A DNA stretch of 64,000 bases from HKST-UBA178 sp965223815 (GTDB taxonomy: Bacteria > Pseudomonadota > Gammaproteobacteria > Chromatiales > Chromatiaceae), in assembly GCA_965223815.1 (NCBI GenBank), contig OZ245019.1, positions 4,712,001-4,776,000 of the forward strand, read 5' to 3'. The notes beneath the pieces are model-generated. The model searched no databases and was not told where the DNA came from. It saw only the letters and a list, made by a program, of their open reading frames with translations. The position numbers were made by a program, and so were the translations under genes. Shown here piece after piece: positions 25,611 to 34,072 of this stretch (within the stretch, counting starts at the first letter, position 1; every line of letters starts with the position of its first letter).

Positions 25611-26017
25611 TCCGCCACCCCTTGCTCTCGATCTTGCCGGACCTGTTCGAAGTGGCGACCTATCTGTAAATGAAAATCCCAGGGATCATGCTGCTTGCTG
25701 AAGTAATACAACATGTACTCAAGGCGGCTGAAGAAGCCAACCCAATAGCCTTTCGTTTCTGAGTCATCAGTAAAGTCGATATCTGCGACAATGCGGCCTA
25801 GCATGTTGCCTCCGACCCAAAAAGGATTCTGAAGCAGATAGCAGGCTAGTTGAGCTGCGTACTCCGCCCCCTTATCACAGGCCAGGGCATAATCATCGGT
25901 GGGCTCGACTTTCCAGTTCCCGCGTGTGATTTTCTTGCCGGAATGATTGATAAAAGGCAGGGCCTCCCATTCGCAGGGCTGGGGTGGATAACTGGGCCGT
26001 GTGGTTGTTGTAGTCAT
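25607..26017 (-). CDS. hypothetical protein of early region
   Basis: A 136-residue protein (MTTTTTRPSYPPQPCEWEAL) rich in aromatic residues (YWVGFFSRLEYMLYYFSKQH), soluble in appearance. Starts 12 bp after the AlpA-like gene and ends in an ATGA overlap with the next gene. Family unknown. Confidence 0.6.
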   Translation of the reverse strand: MTTTTTRPSYPPQPCEWEALPFINHSGKKITRGNWKVEPTDDYALACDKGAEYAAQLACYLLQNPFWVGGNMLGRIVADIDFTDDSETKGYWVGFFSRLEYMLYYFSKQHDPWDFHLQIGRHFEQVRQDREQGVAE

Positions 26018-26029
26018 TGGTTGGTCTCC

Positions 26030-26248
26030 CTATGCCTGAAGCGTGTTTTCTCGCAGGTGTGCATCCTGATAAGCAATCAGTTCTTTGATGCGATAGCGAA
26101 CACACTTAGGGGATATGCGAACGAAAACAGGGCCAGTACCACGCTGGCGCATTTGTTCAAGTTTGCGGGGAGTGACGCCTAGGAAATCGGCGGCTTCATT
26201 TGTATTAATCTGTTTGTACAGATCGATTGCAGCGTTTTGGGCTGGCAT
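26030..26248 (-). CDS. AlpA/excisionase-type helix-turn-helix protein
   Basis: A 72-residue protein with a MerR/AlpA-like winged helix (INTNEAADFLGVTPRKLEQM, then GPVFVRISPKCVRYRIKELI). Such proteins regulate integrase expression or act as recombination directionality factors. It is two genes from the integrase. In Gram-negative satellites AlpA activates the integrase-distal operon; the same role is plausible here. Confidence 0.75.
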   Translation of the reverse strand: MPAQNAAIDLYKQINTNEAADFLGVTPRKLEQMRQRGTGPVFVRISPKCVRYRIKELIAYQDAHLRENTLQA

Positions 26249-26339
26249 GTTGCTCTCCTATACCGTGACATGATTGGTTTGTGTTCGGTATGGGAGAGGT
26301 TAATAGCTGAAGAGGAAATTCGCTTTAGCGCATTTCCGA

Positions 26340-26966
26340 CTATTTTTTTTGTTTCAGTATTTGATTAATCCGTCGTTGAGATAGAGAATACTTGTTAGCT
26401 AGTATTCCGGAAATGTCTCGCGGCTCCTTTCCTCTTTTTAGCATTGATTCGCGGTCATCGAGTATTCTCCGATTTCGGTTTTGGGTTTCCTCCTTTTTCA
26501 TCTTGGCAGTACTTTTGCCACCCTTTTTATTACCCTTTCTTAACTTCTCTGACTGTTTCTCGATAGGTTCAAAAAGCAGTTCGTATATAAGCTGAATATG
26601 GTAAGCAAACTCAAAAATGTTCTCAGTAGTTTGGGTGATTTCAAAAGCTTTCCGGGCATGGGCCTTCAGAGTTCTCCCCGCAAAGACCTCAAATGGCTCT
26701 TTCCCATCACTCGAGGGTGGATAGCTGTCTTCTATTAGTTGATCGGCAAAGACCTCTATCTGCTGCAAAAAGTTGACAATATTCCCAATGTCTTTTGGTC
26801 GGTTTTCTAGCCATTTTCTACGTTTATACTCGAATCCCTTTGATCGCATAATTCGAATGGGGATTGACAATGAGTAAACCAGACCACCACCGTCACTAGA
26901 CAATCGGTTACCGTATTCTTGAAGGGATTCGTCGGGCCTTAATCTCCTATCATCTTCGCCCATCAT
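26340..26966 (-). CDS. hypothetical helical protein coupled to the integrase
   Basis: A 208-residue, mostly helical, basic C-terminal protein (MMGEDDRRLRPDESLQEYGN ... SLSQRRINQILKQKK). The last 60 residues are Lys/Arg-rich and end in a helix-turn-helix-like segment (ISGILANKYSLSQRRINQIL). The start overlaps the integrase stop by ATGA, so translation is probably coupled. Family not recognised. Confidence 0.6.
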   Translation of the reverse strand: MMGEDDRRLRPDESLQEYGNRLSSDGGGLVYSLSIPIRIMRSKGFEYKRRKWLENRPKDIGNIVNFLQQIEVFADQLIEDSYPPSSDGKEPFEVFAGRTLKAHARKAFEITQTTENIFEFAYHIQLIYELLFEPIEKQSEKLRKGNKKGGKSTAKMKKEETQNRNRRILDDRESMLKRGKEPRDISGILANKYSLSQRRINQILKQKK

Positions 26967-28210
26967 CCTTCCTCCACTAACTTCGCAACCGCCGCCGCTT
27001 TGTGCTCGGGCGCTAGGTGGGCATATCTCAGGGTTAACTTAAAATCAGAATGCCCGAGTAGCTCCCGGACGGTATTCAGATCCACATTGGCCATAACCAA
27101 CTTGCTGGCGAAGTGGTGGCGCATATCGTGCCAGCGAAAGTTCTGTATCCCAGCATCCGCTAGAAGCCCCTCCCAGGCTTTCTTTACGTTGTCGAAGGGC
27201 TTTCCATCCTTGCCGGGAAATACGAGTCCAGTGCGGCTCTCGGTGTGTCTCTGCCACTCTTCTAGAGCGAAGAGAGCATGCCTATTAAGAGGTATGTGGC
27301 GCGTCTTTCCTGACTTGGCACTATGGCCGTGGATGACCAGGGATTCGTTGTCGAAATCGATATCTTCCCAGCGCAGATTGAATACTTCGCCCCGGCGCAT
27401 TCCAGTACTGAGGGAGAGCAGCACCATTGGAGAGAGGTGGTCTGCGAAGTTACCCTCGATCTCCGGCATGAGTTCCCTGCTGCGATCCTTGCGCCACTGG
27501 TTTCCGGATTTCCGGCCATCTTTGATTCGTTGATCCCGGCAAGCCAGGGCCTCGCGTAGGTTGCAGTCTTCCTCCACCGTCAGATACCGGACCACACCCC
27601 CGGTATCCTCTTTGGATAGCTTGAGCTTGCGTAGGGGGTGGTGTTCGATGACATCCCACTCCACGGCACGGGAGAGCACGCTTTTTAAAGCGGCAATAAG
27701 TCTATTGACGGTTCCAGGTTTGCGACCAGCCTTGAATCGCTCCTTCCGCCACTTCTCGATAATCCAGGGGGTGATTTCGTCGAGGGGTTTATCCAAGTGT
27801 TCGGCGAAAGCCGATCTCAACCGTGCAACCATATTCGCACCAGTCTTCCGATTCTCCACCGCCCAGGGTTCGAACTTATGTTCCAGGAACCCCCCAAGTG
27901 TGGAATATTTACTCCGCTCGGCTTGCCGCTTGCCTTCCTCTTTTTCGGCTGCTGGATCTCCGCCCAGTTTGATCTCGGCCATTTTCTTTTCGGCGATGTC
28001 TCGTGCCGCTTCGGGGGTAATTTCCCCGAATACGCCAATCTTGAAGGTGATCTGCCGATGCTGGGCGTTGCGATAGAGAAGGTAGAAGGTCTTTGCACCC
28101 TTGGGTGTAACCCTCACTCGGAAGGCTGGGAATTCTTCGTCAGCCGCATAATAACTGGAGCGCCTGGGCTCCAATTTTTTGATATTGGTACGATTAAGCC
28201 GAATACGCAT
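26963..28210 (-). CDS. int: tyrosine-family site-specific integrase
   Basis: A 415-residue P4/DUF4102-type integrase. The N-terminal arm-binding domain (RRSSYYAADEEFPAFRVRVT) is followed by a SAM-like core-binding domain and the catalytic domain with TGMRRGEVFNLRWEDI, H361-D-M-R364, H387 in LLGHSDFKLTLRY and the nucleophile Tyr396. It inserts the element into the CAT-anticodon tRNA. It lies about 185 bp from attR with the putative arm sites in between, and is transcribed away from attR. Confidence 0.93.
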   Translation of the reverse strand: MRIRLNRTNIKKLEPRRSSYYAADEEFPAFRVRVTPKGAKTFYLLYRNAQHRQITFKIGVFGEITPEAARDIAEKKMAEIKLGGDPAAEKEEGKRQAERSKYSTLGGFLEHKFEPWAVENRKTGANMVARLRSAFAEHLDKPLDEITPWIIEKWRKERFKAGRKPGTVNRLIAALKSVLSRAVEWDVIEHHPLRKLKLSKEDTGGVVRYLTVEEDCNLREALACRDQRIKDGRKSGNQWRKDRSRELMPEIEGNFADHLSPMVLLSLSTGMRRGEVFNLRWEDIDFDNESLVIHGHSAKSGKTRHIPLNRHALFALEEWQRHTESRTGLVFPGKDGKPFDNVKKAWEGLLADAGIQNFRWHDMRHHFASKLVMANVDLNTVRELLGHSDFKLTLRYAHLAPEHKAAAVAKLVEEG

Positions 28211-28255
28211 GCTTGACCTTGCGATTGAAAGTCCCTTGGTCCCCGAGGGCGTTTC

Positions 28256-28274
28256 GTGGTAACACAGTGGTAAC
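28256..28274 (+). repeat. putative integrase arm-type sites, right
   Basis: GTGGTAAC at 28256 and 28267, again 11 bp apart and in the same orientation as the left doublet, between the integrase start and attR. The rest of 28,211-28,395 is AT-rich and probably holds the integrase promoter. Confidence 0.55.
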
Positions 28275-28395
28275 TAGGTATTAGCATACTACGTTCGGGA
28301 CAGACGCGCCAATATTCGGTATTAATATTTAATAACAATAGGTTATGATATTTTTCTTTTTGCACTTCAGTAGCTTAAAGCCGCCAAAAAAGCCT

Positions 28396-28443
28396 CTCAT
28401 AATCCCTTGGTCGTAGGTTCGAGTCCTACTGGGCCCACCAATT
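28396..28443 (+). repeat. attR, 48-bp direct repeat
   Basis: Identical to 10636-10683: the tRNA 3' half from the anticodon loop on, with no 5' half. A 10-bp stem (AAGGCTTACG/CGTAGGCCTT) follows at 28468-28500 without a T-run; it is probably the original post-tRNA hairpin. Confidence 0.92.
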
Positions 28444-28558
28444 TAATCAGGGTGTTTACCGATCACAAAGGCTTACGGCGAATTATCCGGCGTAGGCCTT
28501 GACGACGAAGTATCGTTTCTTCGCGGGCCTTGAAAGCGGACGTACAAGTAGCTACCTA

Positions 28559-28632
28559 TTATCGCCTCGCATCGGCGGCCCCAGAAAGCGCATAGCGCTT
28601 GGAGCGGCCCGTCTGCATACTCTTGTTAAGAG
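28559..28632 (-). other. degenerate attC, leftmost
   Basis: Starts ATCGCCTCGCATCGGCGGC (TAACG decayed to TATCG) and ends CTTGTTAAG; the stop codon of the next gene lies in its R'' box. Confidence 0.55.
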
Positions 28633-29105
28633 TAAACAATCGGAACGTAGATATCGACCTCGGGATTCTCTTTGTCATCGAATCTCTCGTCGTATACCTC
28701 GAAATCAGCCGAGTTCGCTCGCTGATATTCTGAACTCGGCAACCACTTTTGGTAAATATATTTGGTAACCTCCTGGATTGAGTCGGGCATATTACCCCTC
28801 GCGGTGAATACGGCATATTTAGCAGCGGGAATAGTTCTACTTACCATATCGTCCAGTGCATTCTCGGTATTGGTCACCTCCGATCCGATAATGTACGAGA
28901 AACTGCCATCTGATTTAAAGTCCATGCAAATACCCAGTAAGGTCTCGGCGGATTTCCTGTCCGGAATCTTAACAATTTGCCCTTTTTCTATGACCTTTTC
29001 CCAAAACTGAGGAATCTCAAGAAAGTTCGTTCCATCTCGGCTCGTAGTCCTCAACTCGATTCCTATTATCGAAAATGAATCCCTTGATACGATTACTGGC
29101 TCCAT
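28626..29105 (-). CDS. GyrI-like / AraC effector-binding domain protein
   Basis: A 159-residue stand-alone GyrI-like small-molecule-binding domain: VIVSRDSFSIIGIELRTT at the start, FSYIIGSEVTN in the middle, KYAVFTARGNMPDSIQEVTK, and a C-terminal DIYVPIVYS. These domains bind ligands in AraC/MerR regulators or, alone, act in toxin or drug tolerance. It is the leftmost cassette gene; its stop codon is inside the attC. Confidence 0.75.
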   Translation of the reverse strand: MEPVIVSRDSFSIIGIELRTTSRDGTNFLEIPQFWEKVIEKGQIVKIPDRKSAETLLGICMDFKSDGSFSYIIGSEVTNTENALDDMVSRTIPAAKYAVFTARGNMPDSIQEVTKYIYQKWLPSSEYQRANSADFEVYDERFDDKENPEVDIYVPIVYS

Positions 29106-29117
29106 AGTCGTTTCCTG

Positions 29118-29164
29118 TAAAGGTCCAGGTTCAGCGGCGACAAAAGTGGTTCGCTTGGTTAGGC
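29118..29164 (-). other. degenerate attC
   Basis: TTCAGCGGCGAC...CTTGGTTAGGCC keeps an R'' end (GTTAGGC) but the TAACG end is not clear. Supported mainly by position between two genes. Confidence 0.35.
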
Positions 29165-29830
29165 CAGATCCGCTGCTCTAGATATCCGAGCTCTACCAAG
29201 TCCATACAAAACCGCGCAAGCTGAACCGAAGAGCCACAAAGCGGGAGGCAAAGGGACGGCCGTTAAAACACGAAAACCATCCAGATTGCCACGAACGGGG
29301 ATTTCGAGTGAGTCAATAACGAGGGAATTTGTGCCGATTGTAAAGATGATGTCATCCTCGGCACTACCCAGTCCACGAGCATTTGGATTGGCACCAGTGG
29401 GATAGGATCCAATGAGCATTTCAAGTCCAAAGTATGTATCTGATGTGCCAGATACTTCTGGATTAAGATCTGCGTTCAAGTTGTCCGTAGTAGTGATCAC
29501 ACCAAGGATTGGGCCATCAAATGTCACCGTGCCTGTTCCAATAAAACCTGTTGGCGATGCAGGATCGTATTGAATGTAATGACTGTTCACCAAAGTTCCT
29601 GCCTCAATGCTCCCAAAATCCAATGGCTGCGATTCCACGAAGGGAATATTCTGGCGTTCGTTAAAAACGAAAATTTCGTTATCTGACTCGGGTGGATACG
29701 GAGTGTTTTCGAAAACGACCGTCCCTGTAACGTTTACTACTGCTGCGTGTGCAGTCCCGATTCCGATACTTAAAAAACAAACTATAAGTACGGTCAATGA
29801 AATCTGTGGATTCATAACAAGGTGTTTCAT
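29159..29830 (-). CDS. secreted PEP-CTERM-type protein
   Basis: A 223-residue exported protein. The start ATG at 29830 follows GGGGA and opens a signal peptide (SLTVLIVCFLSIGIGTAHA). The C-terminus VPLPPALWLFGSACAVLYGL followed by RARISRA has the short proline motif, membrane span and basic tail of VPLP/PEP-CTERM sorting signals handled by exosortase. The middle is beta-rich. Such proteins are linked to extracellular polymers. It implies an exosortase elsewhere in the genome. Confidence 0.7.
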   Translation of the reverse strand: MKHLVMNPQISLTVLIVCFLSIGIGTAHAAVVNVTGTVVFENTPYPPESDNEIFVFNERQNIPFVESQPLDFGSIEAGTLVNSHYIQYDPASPTGFIGTGTVTFDGPILGVITTTDNLNADLNPEVSGTSDTYFGLEMLIGSYPTGANPNARGLGSAEDDIIFTIGTNSLVIDSLEIPVRGNLDGFRVLTAVPLPPALWLFGSACAVLYGLGRARISRAADLA

Positions 29831-29894
29831 AATTTTTCCCCAATAAATTCGACTTTTTATCATAAAGTGTTTCTTTTGTATCATGGCCAAGTGC

Positions 29895-29945
29895 GTTTAT
29901 AAACGGGACGCGGTTTCTCGCGCGAAGGTTTTTGTACTTGTTGTG
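29895..29945 (-). other. possible degenerate attC
   Basis: ATAAACGGGACGCGG...TTCTCGCGCGAAGG ends TTGTTGTGC; weak boxes at both ends. Position between cassette genes is the main support. Confidence 0.3.
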
Positions 29946-29949
29946 CTTT

Positions 29950-30375
29950 TCAGTTGTAGATTTGTTCAAAGCCTTTCTCACTGAATCCGTTCATACGTTT
30001 TTTGCCAACCAGTATTACTGGCACACCACGTGCTCCAAGTTCTTTGTATTTCTCCTGAGCTTCTTTGTTCTTTTCAACATCATACTCTGTATATGAGATG
30101 CCTTTTCTGGCGAAGTATTTCTTTGCTTTTTTGCAGTAAGCACACCACTCAGTGGAATACATTACTACCTGCTTCCCGGTATCAAACAACGACCTTCCAT
30201 AGCTGACACTTTCATACGTGTTTATTCGTAATTTTACTTCTTCTGTTTCTAAGTCCGAGGGTCTTTTATCTGAGAAAAATACTTTGCCGTTTGAGTCTTT
30301 CCATTTATATATTTCTGCCGCCCCTACAGTCTGGATGCACAGTAAAATTACCGCGATAACAGATAGTCTTGTCAT
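29950..30375 (-). CDS. secreted DUF4124 + glutaredoxin-like protein
   Basis: A 141-residue exported protein. The signal peptide (LSVIAVILLCIQTVGAAEIY) leads into a DUF4124 segment (YKWKDSNGKVFFSDKRP), then a glutaredoxin fold with the redox motif C-A-Y-C in MYSTEWCAYCKKAKKYF and the cis-proline loop ARGVPVILV. It should act as a periplasmic thiol-disulfide protein. The combination is common in gammaproteobacterial genomes. Confidence 0.82.
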   Translation of the reverse strand: MTRLSVIAVILLCIQTVGAAEIYKWKDSNGKVFFSDKRPSDLETEEVKLRINTYESVSYGRSLFDTGKQVVMYSTEWCAYCKKAKKYFARKGISYTEYDVEKNKEAQEKYKELGARGVPVILVGKKRMNGFSEKGFEQIYN

Positions 30376-30388
30376 GTCATTTTATGCA

Positions 30389-30458
30389 TAACGCCTCGCA
30401 TCAGCGGCGCGGCTTTGCTGCGTTCGGCTGCCTGCGCTTGCTAGGCGCATTGTTTAAT
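30389..30458 (-). other. attC
   Basis: TAACGCCTCGCATCAGCGGC ... GCGCATTGTTTAAT; arms around a GCGGC/GCTGC core. R'' is slightly decayed. Confidence 0.7.
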
Positions 30459-30501
30459 ACGCAGAAGAGTTAGATATTTGTGGGAATTGATAATTGGAAA
30501 C

Positions 30502-30816
30502 TCACTCGACTACTTCTATTCCAGCTTCCACGGATACGTACATAAGCACATCTTCTTCTGCCACCACGTCATGCTCCTCTCCTTCTTCGGTGTAGAGATA
30601 GTCTCCCTCAACAAATATTTCATTGCCTATCTTGACAACACCACTTAGCACCAGTGTTTCTTCCGGGCTTTTATGAAGGTGTTGTGGGAAGCGAGTGCCT
30701 TTTGTCATTCGAATTAACGCGGCTCCACCTTGGACTTCATTAATGCGCAATCCACAAAATTCTGTACCTTCCATAATTTCGTTCCAATTTCGATCGTCTT
30801 TTTTACAAATAAGCAT
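30502..30816 (-). CDS. cupin-domain protein (ChrR-like)
   Basis: A 104-residue single cupin. It contains FPQHLHKSPEETLVLSGVVK, with two histidines and a glutamate as metal ligands, and EGDYLYTEEGEEHDVVAEED, with the second-motif histidine. Similar to the cupin half of ChrR-type anti-sigma factors and small metal-binding cupins. Stand-alone cassette gene; ligand unknown. Confidence 0.78.
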   Translation of the reverse strand: MLICKKDDRNWNEIMEGTEFCGLRINEVQGGAALIRMTKGTRFPQHLHKSPEETLVLSGVVKIGNEIFVEGDYLYTEEGEEHDVVAEEDVLMYVSVEAGIEVVE

Positions 30817-30860
30817 TTAAACTCCTATGTAGTCCGATAATTTCTTATCAAGCGCCTAAC

Positions 30861-31238
30861 GAGACTTTCGGAAATCCCGTTTTCGAGAAACGGATTTCCC
30901 ACCTGGTAATTTTCAATTACGCCCATTTATTGTTTCTTGTCATTTAATCTAAAGTTTCTACATAAAGCGAAAAATACGCCTCTGTTCGGATCATAGGCGG
31001 GGCGTCCACCGTCGTCATTGCGGTAGTGTTGCTCGAAGGCGGAGAGTTCCAGTTCATTGTCGATAAGATAAGAGAGCGAATACTCAAAACTGCCGGGGAG
31101 AATCTGCTGTTCGTAGGACACCGGAATCATTTTCATCTGATCGTAGTTGTAGTCCTTGTACCGGGCCATCCTTTCTTCTCCCTATCAGCTCTTTCTTTCA
31201 TCCAATTTTATCGAATTAAGGGGTTTTCCGACAGGCTC
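30861..31238 (-). mobile_element. IS1182-like deletion derivative (378 bp)
   Basis: Ends GAGACTTTCGGAAAT and (reverse) GAGCCTGTCGGAAAACCC form the same imperfect inverted repeat as the copy at 32768. Only ~60 N-terminal codons of the transposase and the terminal ~60 bp remain. It splits an attC at its CTAAC box, with AAC on both sides. Confidence 0.8.
30927..31169 (-). pseudogene. IS1182-like transposase remnant
   Basis: The first ~60 codons (MARYKDYNYDQMKMIPVSYE ... NDDGGRPAYDP) match the transposase at 32865-33698 almost exactly, then run into unrelated terminal DNA. Internal deletion of the gene. Confidence 0.85.
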
Positions 31239-31317
31239 AACGTCAATATGCAGGGTGTACGCAGCGAAGCTGCGTGCGTCCCAATGAGCGTAGCGAATGT
31301 CTGGCATGGCTTGTTAT
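31239..31317 (-). other. attC (body; R' box displaced by IS)
   Basis: AACGTCAATATGCAGGGTGT ... TCTGGCATGGCTTGTTAT with internal GCAGCGAAGCTGC hairpin. Its first bases are separated from CGCCTAAC at 30853-30860 by the IS1182 derivative. Confidence 0.75.
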
Positions 31318-31347
31318 AAATGTTATTCTGCCTGATACCGTTAGTTT

Positions 31348-31731
31348 CTAAAATTCACGGTTGATCGCCAGATCACCGTTCACATAAACGGAACAATTAT
31401 GAGCTGTGTAAGTCAAAGTGGTTTTCTTACTTGATAGATCAAGCTTACACGATGCCTTCAGTCTATCTCCGTTGTATTCTGCATCTTTACTTAGAGTTTT
31501 CAAGGTGTTACCCATGTTGAAAACGAATCGAAATTTCTCAGCTCCATTGATTCGTATGAATACAGTATCTTCTAAAGACGTAGCATCGGCTTGCATTTCT
31601 ATAGACATTGTATTTTTCGAATTGCTAGCGTTAACGGGCACTGTGTCTTTTACAATCTTTGTTGCTGTACAACCGGCGAGTGCATTCGCTATGAACACTG
31701 CTGCTATCGATAGTGTTTTTGTTTTCTTCAT
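31348..31731 (-). CDS. small lipoprotein
   Basis: A 127-residue protein with a lipoprotein signal (AVFIANALAGC, lipobox LAGC at ~17-20), so it should be anchored in the envelope. The rest is a beta-rich domain (FRFVFNMGNTLKTLSKDAEY, CKLDLSSKKTTLTYTAHNCS). No family recognised. Single-gene cassette. Confidence 0.7.
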   Translation of the reverse strand: MKKTKTLSIAAVFIANALAGCTATKIVKDTVPVNASNSKNTMSIEMQADATSLEDTVFIRINGAEKFRFVFNMGNTLKTLSKDAEYNGDRLKASCKLDLSSKKTTLTYTAHNCSVYVNGDLAINREF

Positions 31732-31806
31732 CTTTCTTCAGCTCCTTGTTGAAAATAATCGGCCAATTGTCCCTATTCTCGATAAATATGAGGCCACCAA
31801 TATTTA

Positions 31807-31905
31807 TAACGCCTTGGGCTGGGGCGCTTGTAATCACGCCCGACCGAAGTGATAATGAAAGGAGTGCGCGGGGCAAGTGTCCGTAGCCCCAACTGGTTAG
31901 GCGAC
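31807..31905 (-). other. attC
   Basis: TAACGCCTTGGGCTGGGGC ... GTAGCCCCAACTGGTTAGGC; the GGGGC/GCCCC arms pair. Confidence 0.65.
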
Positions 31906-31947
31906 CAATCGCGTGGCCGCACGCTACTTGAGTGCGGGCTAAATATC

Positions 31948-32739
31948 TTATTCTAAACCCTCCAGAAAGCGTCCCAGAACATTATTGAACTCATCGGGGT
32001 TATCCATGTTTGCATTGTGCGCTGCTTTTGAAATAACTCGAAGTGGCCTGCCTTCATTTTCAGCCCATTCCTGGGAATATGATTCAACTTTTCCTGTTGT
32101 ATCATTTTCCCCATAGGTGACAAGTATTGGGATCAGCAGAGGGCCATACTCACCGTAACCTTTTACGCCCTGATACACCGCTTTCATAATCATTACGATC
32201 TCATCTTTTGAATACGTTTTCAGCGTCTTCAGCGCATAGTTTTTTGCAGCTGCAGTAACCGCCACATTCTCACTGATTGTTTTGATCAGGCTGCTATAGG
32301 GATAAAGCCTTAGTAAAGGCGGTGCGATCGACAGCATCCAGTAATCAAGGGTCGAATAATAGGATGCCTGCAATGGACTGGAGCCGACGGCAGTAAGACT
32401 TGAAACGCGCTCAGGAAAGTTGCGAGCAGCGATTTGGCTAATGTAGCAACCCATTGACTGGCCAACCAGATGGGCGCTTTGTACATGCTCCGTATCAAGG
32501 ATGCGAACTAACTCACTTGCCGCGTTTTCCAGGCTACAGTCCGAAGATGGGCGGGATTGTCCATGCCCAGGAGAATCCCAAACGACCACTTTGTACTGGC
32601 TGGAAAAATATTCTACCTGCCGTTCGAACAGCCCATGATCCATCGTGGCACCATGGCTAAAAAAAATGCACGACGTAGCCTGACCCTCGGTCCAGTAATG
32701 CACATCGCCATTATCGCTTCGGATAGATTTGTGATTCAT
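31948..32739 (-). CDS. alpha/beta hydrolase
   Basis: A 263-residue alpha/beta-hydrolase fold enzyme. The oxyanion segment FFSHGATMDHGLF, the nucleophile elbow VGQSMGCYIS (serine), an acid in LVTYGENDTTGKV and the histidine in ISKAAHNANMDNPDEFN form the triad. Close in type to esterases or proline-iminopeptidase-like hydrolases; substrate unknown. Upstream attC is interrupted by the second IS1182-like copy. Confidence 0.85.
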   Translation of the reverse strand: MNHKSIRSDNGDVHYWTEGQATSCIFFSHGATMDHGLFERQVEYFSSQYKVVVWDSPGHGQSRPSSDCSLENAASELVRILDTEHVQSAHLVGQSMGCYISQIAARNFPERVSSLTAVGSSPLQASYYSTLDYWMLSIAPPLLRLYPYSSLIKTISENVAVTAAAKNYALKTLKTYSKDEIVMIMKAVYQGVKGYGEYGPLLIPILVTYGENDTTGKVESYSQEWAENEGRPLRVISKAAHNANMDNPDEFNNVLGRFLEGLE

Positions 32740-32767
32740 TGGCGCTTTGCGTTTCGAGTCGCCTAAC

Positions 32768-33767
32768 GAGCCTGTAGAAAATCCTGTTTTCGAGAAACGG
32801 ATTTTCCACCTGGTAGTTTTCGATTACACCCATTCATTGTTTCTTGTCATTTAATCTAATGTTTCTACGTCAGACCGTGCTCCTGTCCCTGGCCGAAGGC
32901 TTGCGCATGCACGACCACCTGGTGCTTATCATCTACCGCTGCTACTCCCGTGTATCCCTGAATCACGCCATGGGCGGTTTTCATCTTGGCGCTGTCGTTG
33001 TCGGTAATGTTGCTCTTAACATTGCGCCCACTGACGCCTTTGCGCTCCTCTTCGCTGTCGAGAAACCGTTTGACCTTGCGCGAGGCGGCACGTAGTTTCC
33101 TGATCTGCTGCTGTTCACGGGCATGAATGTCAGGCTGTTGCTCAGCAAGATCCTGGTCCTTGTGTTTTTGCAACATGCGCCGAACGGCCCGGTCTATCTT
33201 CTGGCGCTTCTTCTTTAGCTCGGCGTGGGTGCCGCCCCACTCCTTTGACGCATTGGAGGGCAGCTTGCATCCGTCGATGGCAAACATCTCCTTGCCGATT
33301 AGCCCCAACTGATCACACATCAGCACAATCTGACTGAAAAGGTCTGCTATCGCCTCGGGTGAACGGGAGATGAAATCGGCAATGGTGCTGTGATCGGGCC
33401 TCAAGTCCGCCGACAGCGCCATGAATACGATGTTTTCCCGGCACAGCTGCTCTATCCTGCGGCTGCTGGTGATCCCTTTCGAATAAGCCAGAATGATAAT
33501 CTTCAGCAGTAGCCTCGGATCATAGGCGGGGCGTCCACCGTCGTCATTGCGGTAGTGTTGCTCGAAGACGGAGAGTTCCAGTTCATTGTCGATAAGATAA
33601 GAAAGCGAATACTCAAAACTGCCGGGGAGCATTTGCTGTTGGTAGGACACCGGGATCATCTTCATCTGATCGTAGTTGTAGTCCTTGTACCGGGCCATTC
33701 TTTCTTCTCCCTACCAGCTTTTTCTTTCATCCAATTTTATCGAATTAAAGGGTTTTCCGACAGGCTC
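32768..33767 (-). mobile_element. IS1182-like element, shortened (1000 bp)
   Basis: Inverted ends GAGCCTGTAGAAAATCC and GAGCCTGTCGGAAAACCC. The flanks read CGCCTAAC on the left and AACGCTGCACTCAACC on the right, so it sits in the R' box of an attC with an AAC repeat, exactly as the copy at 30861 does. Full IS1182 elements are longer, so about a third is missing. Confidence 0.82.
32865..33698 (-). pseudogene. IS1182-family transposase, C-terminally truncated
   Basis: A 277-residue frame with the DUF772 N-terminal domain (ELSVFEQHYRNDDGGRPAYD, KIIILAYSKGITSSRRIEQL, DHSTIADF) and the first catalytic aspartate region FAIDGCKLPSNASKEWGG. It ends just after VVHAQAFGQGQEHGLT, where family members continue with the second half of the DDE core, so it should be inactive. 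Confidence 0.85.
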
Positions 33768-33819
33768 AACGCTGCACTCAACCGCCGCTTTTAGCGGTCG
33801 GTTGGAGTGCCTTGTTATG
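33768..33819 (-). other. attC (body; R' box displaced by IS)
   Basis: AACGCTGCACTCAACCGCCGC ... GGTTGGAGTGCCTTGTTAT; ACTCAACCG pairs with CGGTTGGAGT, hairpin GCCGCTTTTAGCGG. Confidence 0.85.
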
Positions 33820-33877
33820 TTTCCTATGCGCTGCTACTATGTGTATATTATCTACATTATTACACACGACATACCTC

Positions 33878-34072
33878 ATGAGAACAAATATCGTAATTGA
33901 CGATGATTTAATGTCCGCGGCATTAAAAGCTAGCGGTGCCGAAACCAAGAGAGAAGCAGTTGAACTTGGACTTAGATTGTTAGTGCGACAAAATGAACAA
34001 CAAGCAATTCGAAAACTACGGGGCAAGCTACGCTGGGAAGGCGATTTAAATGAGATGAGAGGCGGTAAGTGA
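33878..34072 (+). CDS. vapB: VapB-type antitoxin
   Basis: A 64-residue type II antitoxin (MRTNIVIDDDLMSAALKASG, TKREAVELGLRLLVRQNEQQ) of the VapB/DUF2191 group: ribbon-helix-helix N-terminus for operator binding and a C-terminal tail that neutralises VapC. It reads rightward, against the cassettes, and so must have its own promoter, as toxin-antitoxin cassettes do. The VapC start overlaps its end (GTGA). Confidence 0.9.
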   Translation: MRTNIVIDDDLMSAALKASGAETKREAVELGLRLLVRQNEQQAIRKLRGKLRWEGDLNEMRGGK

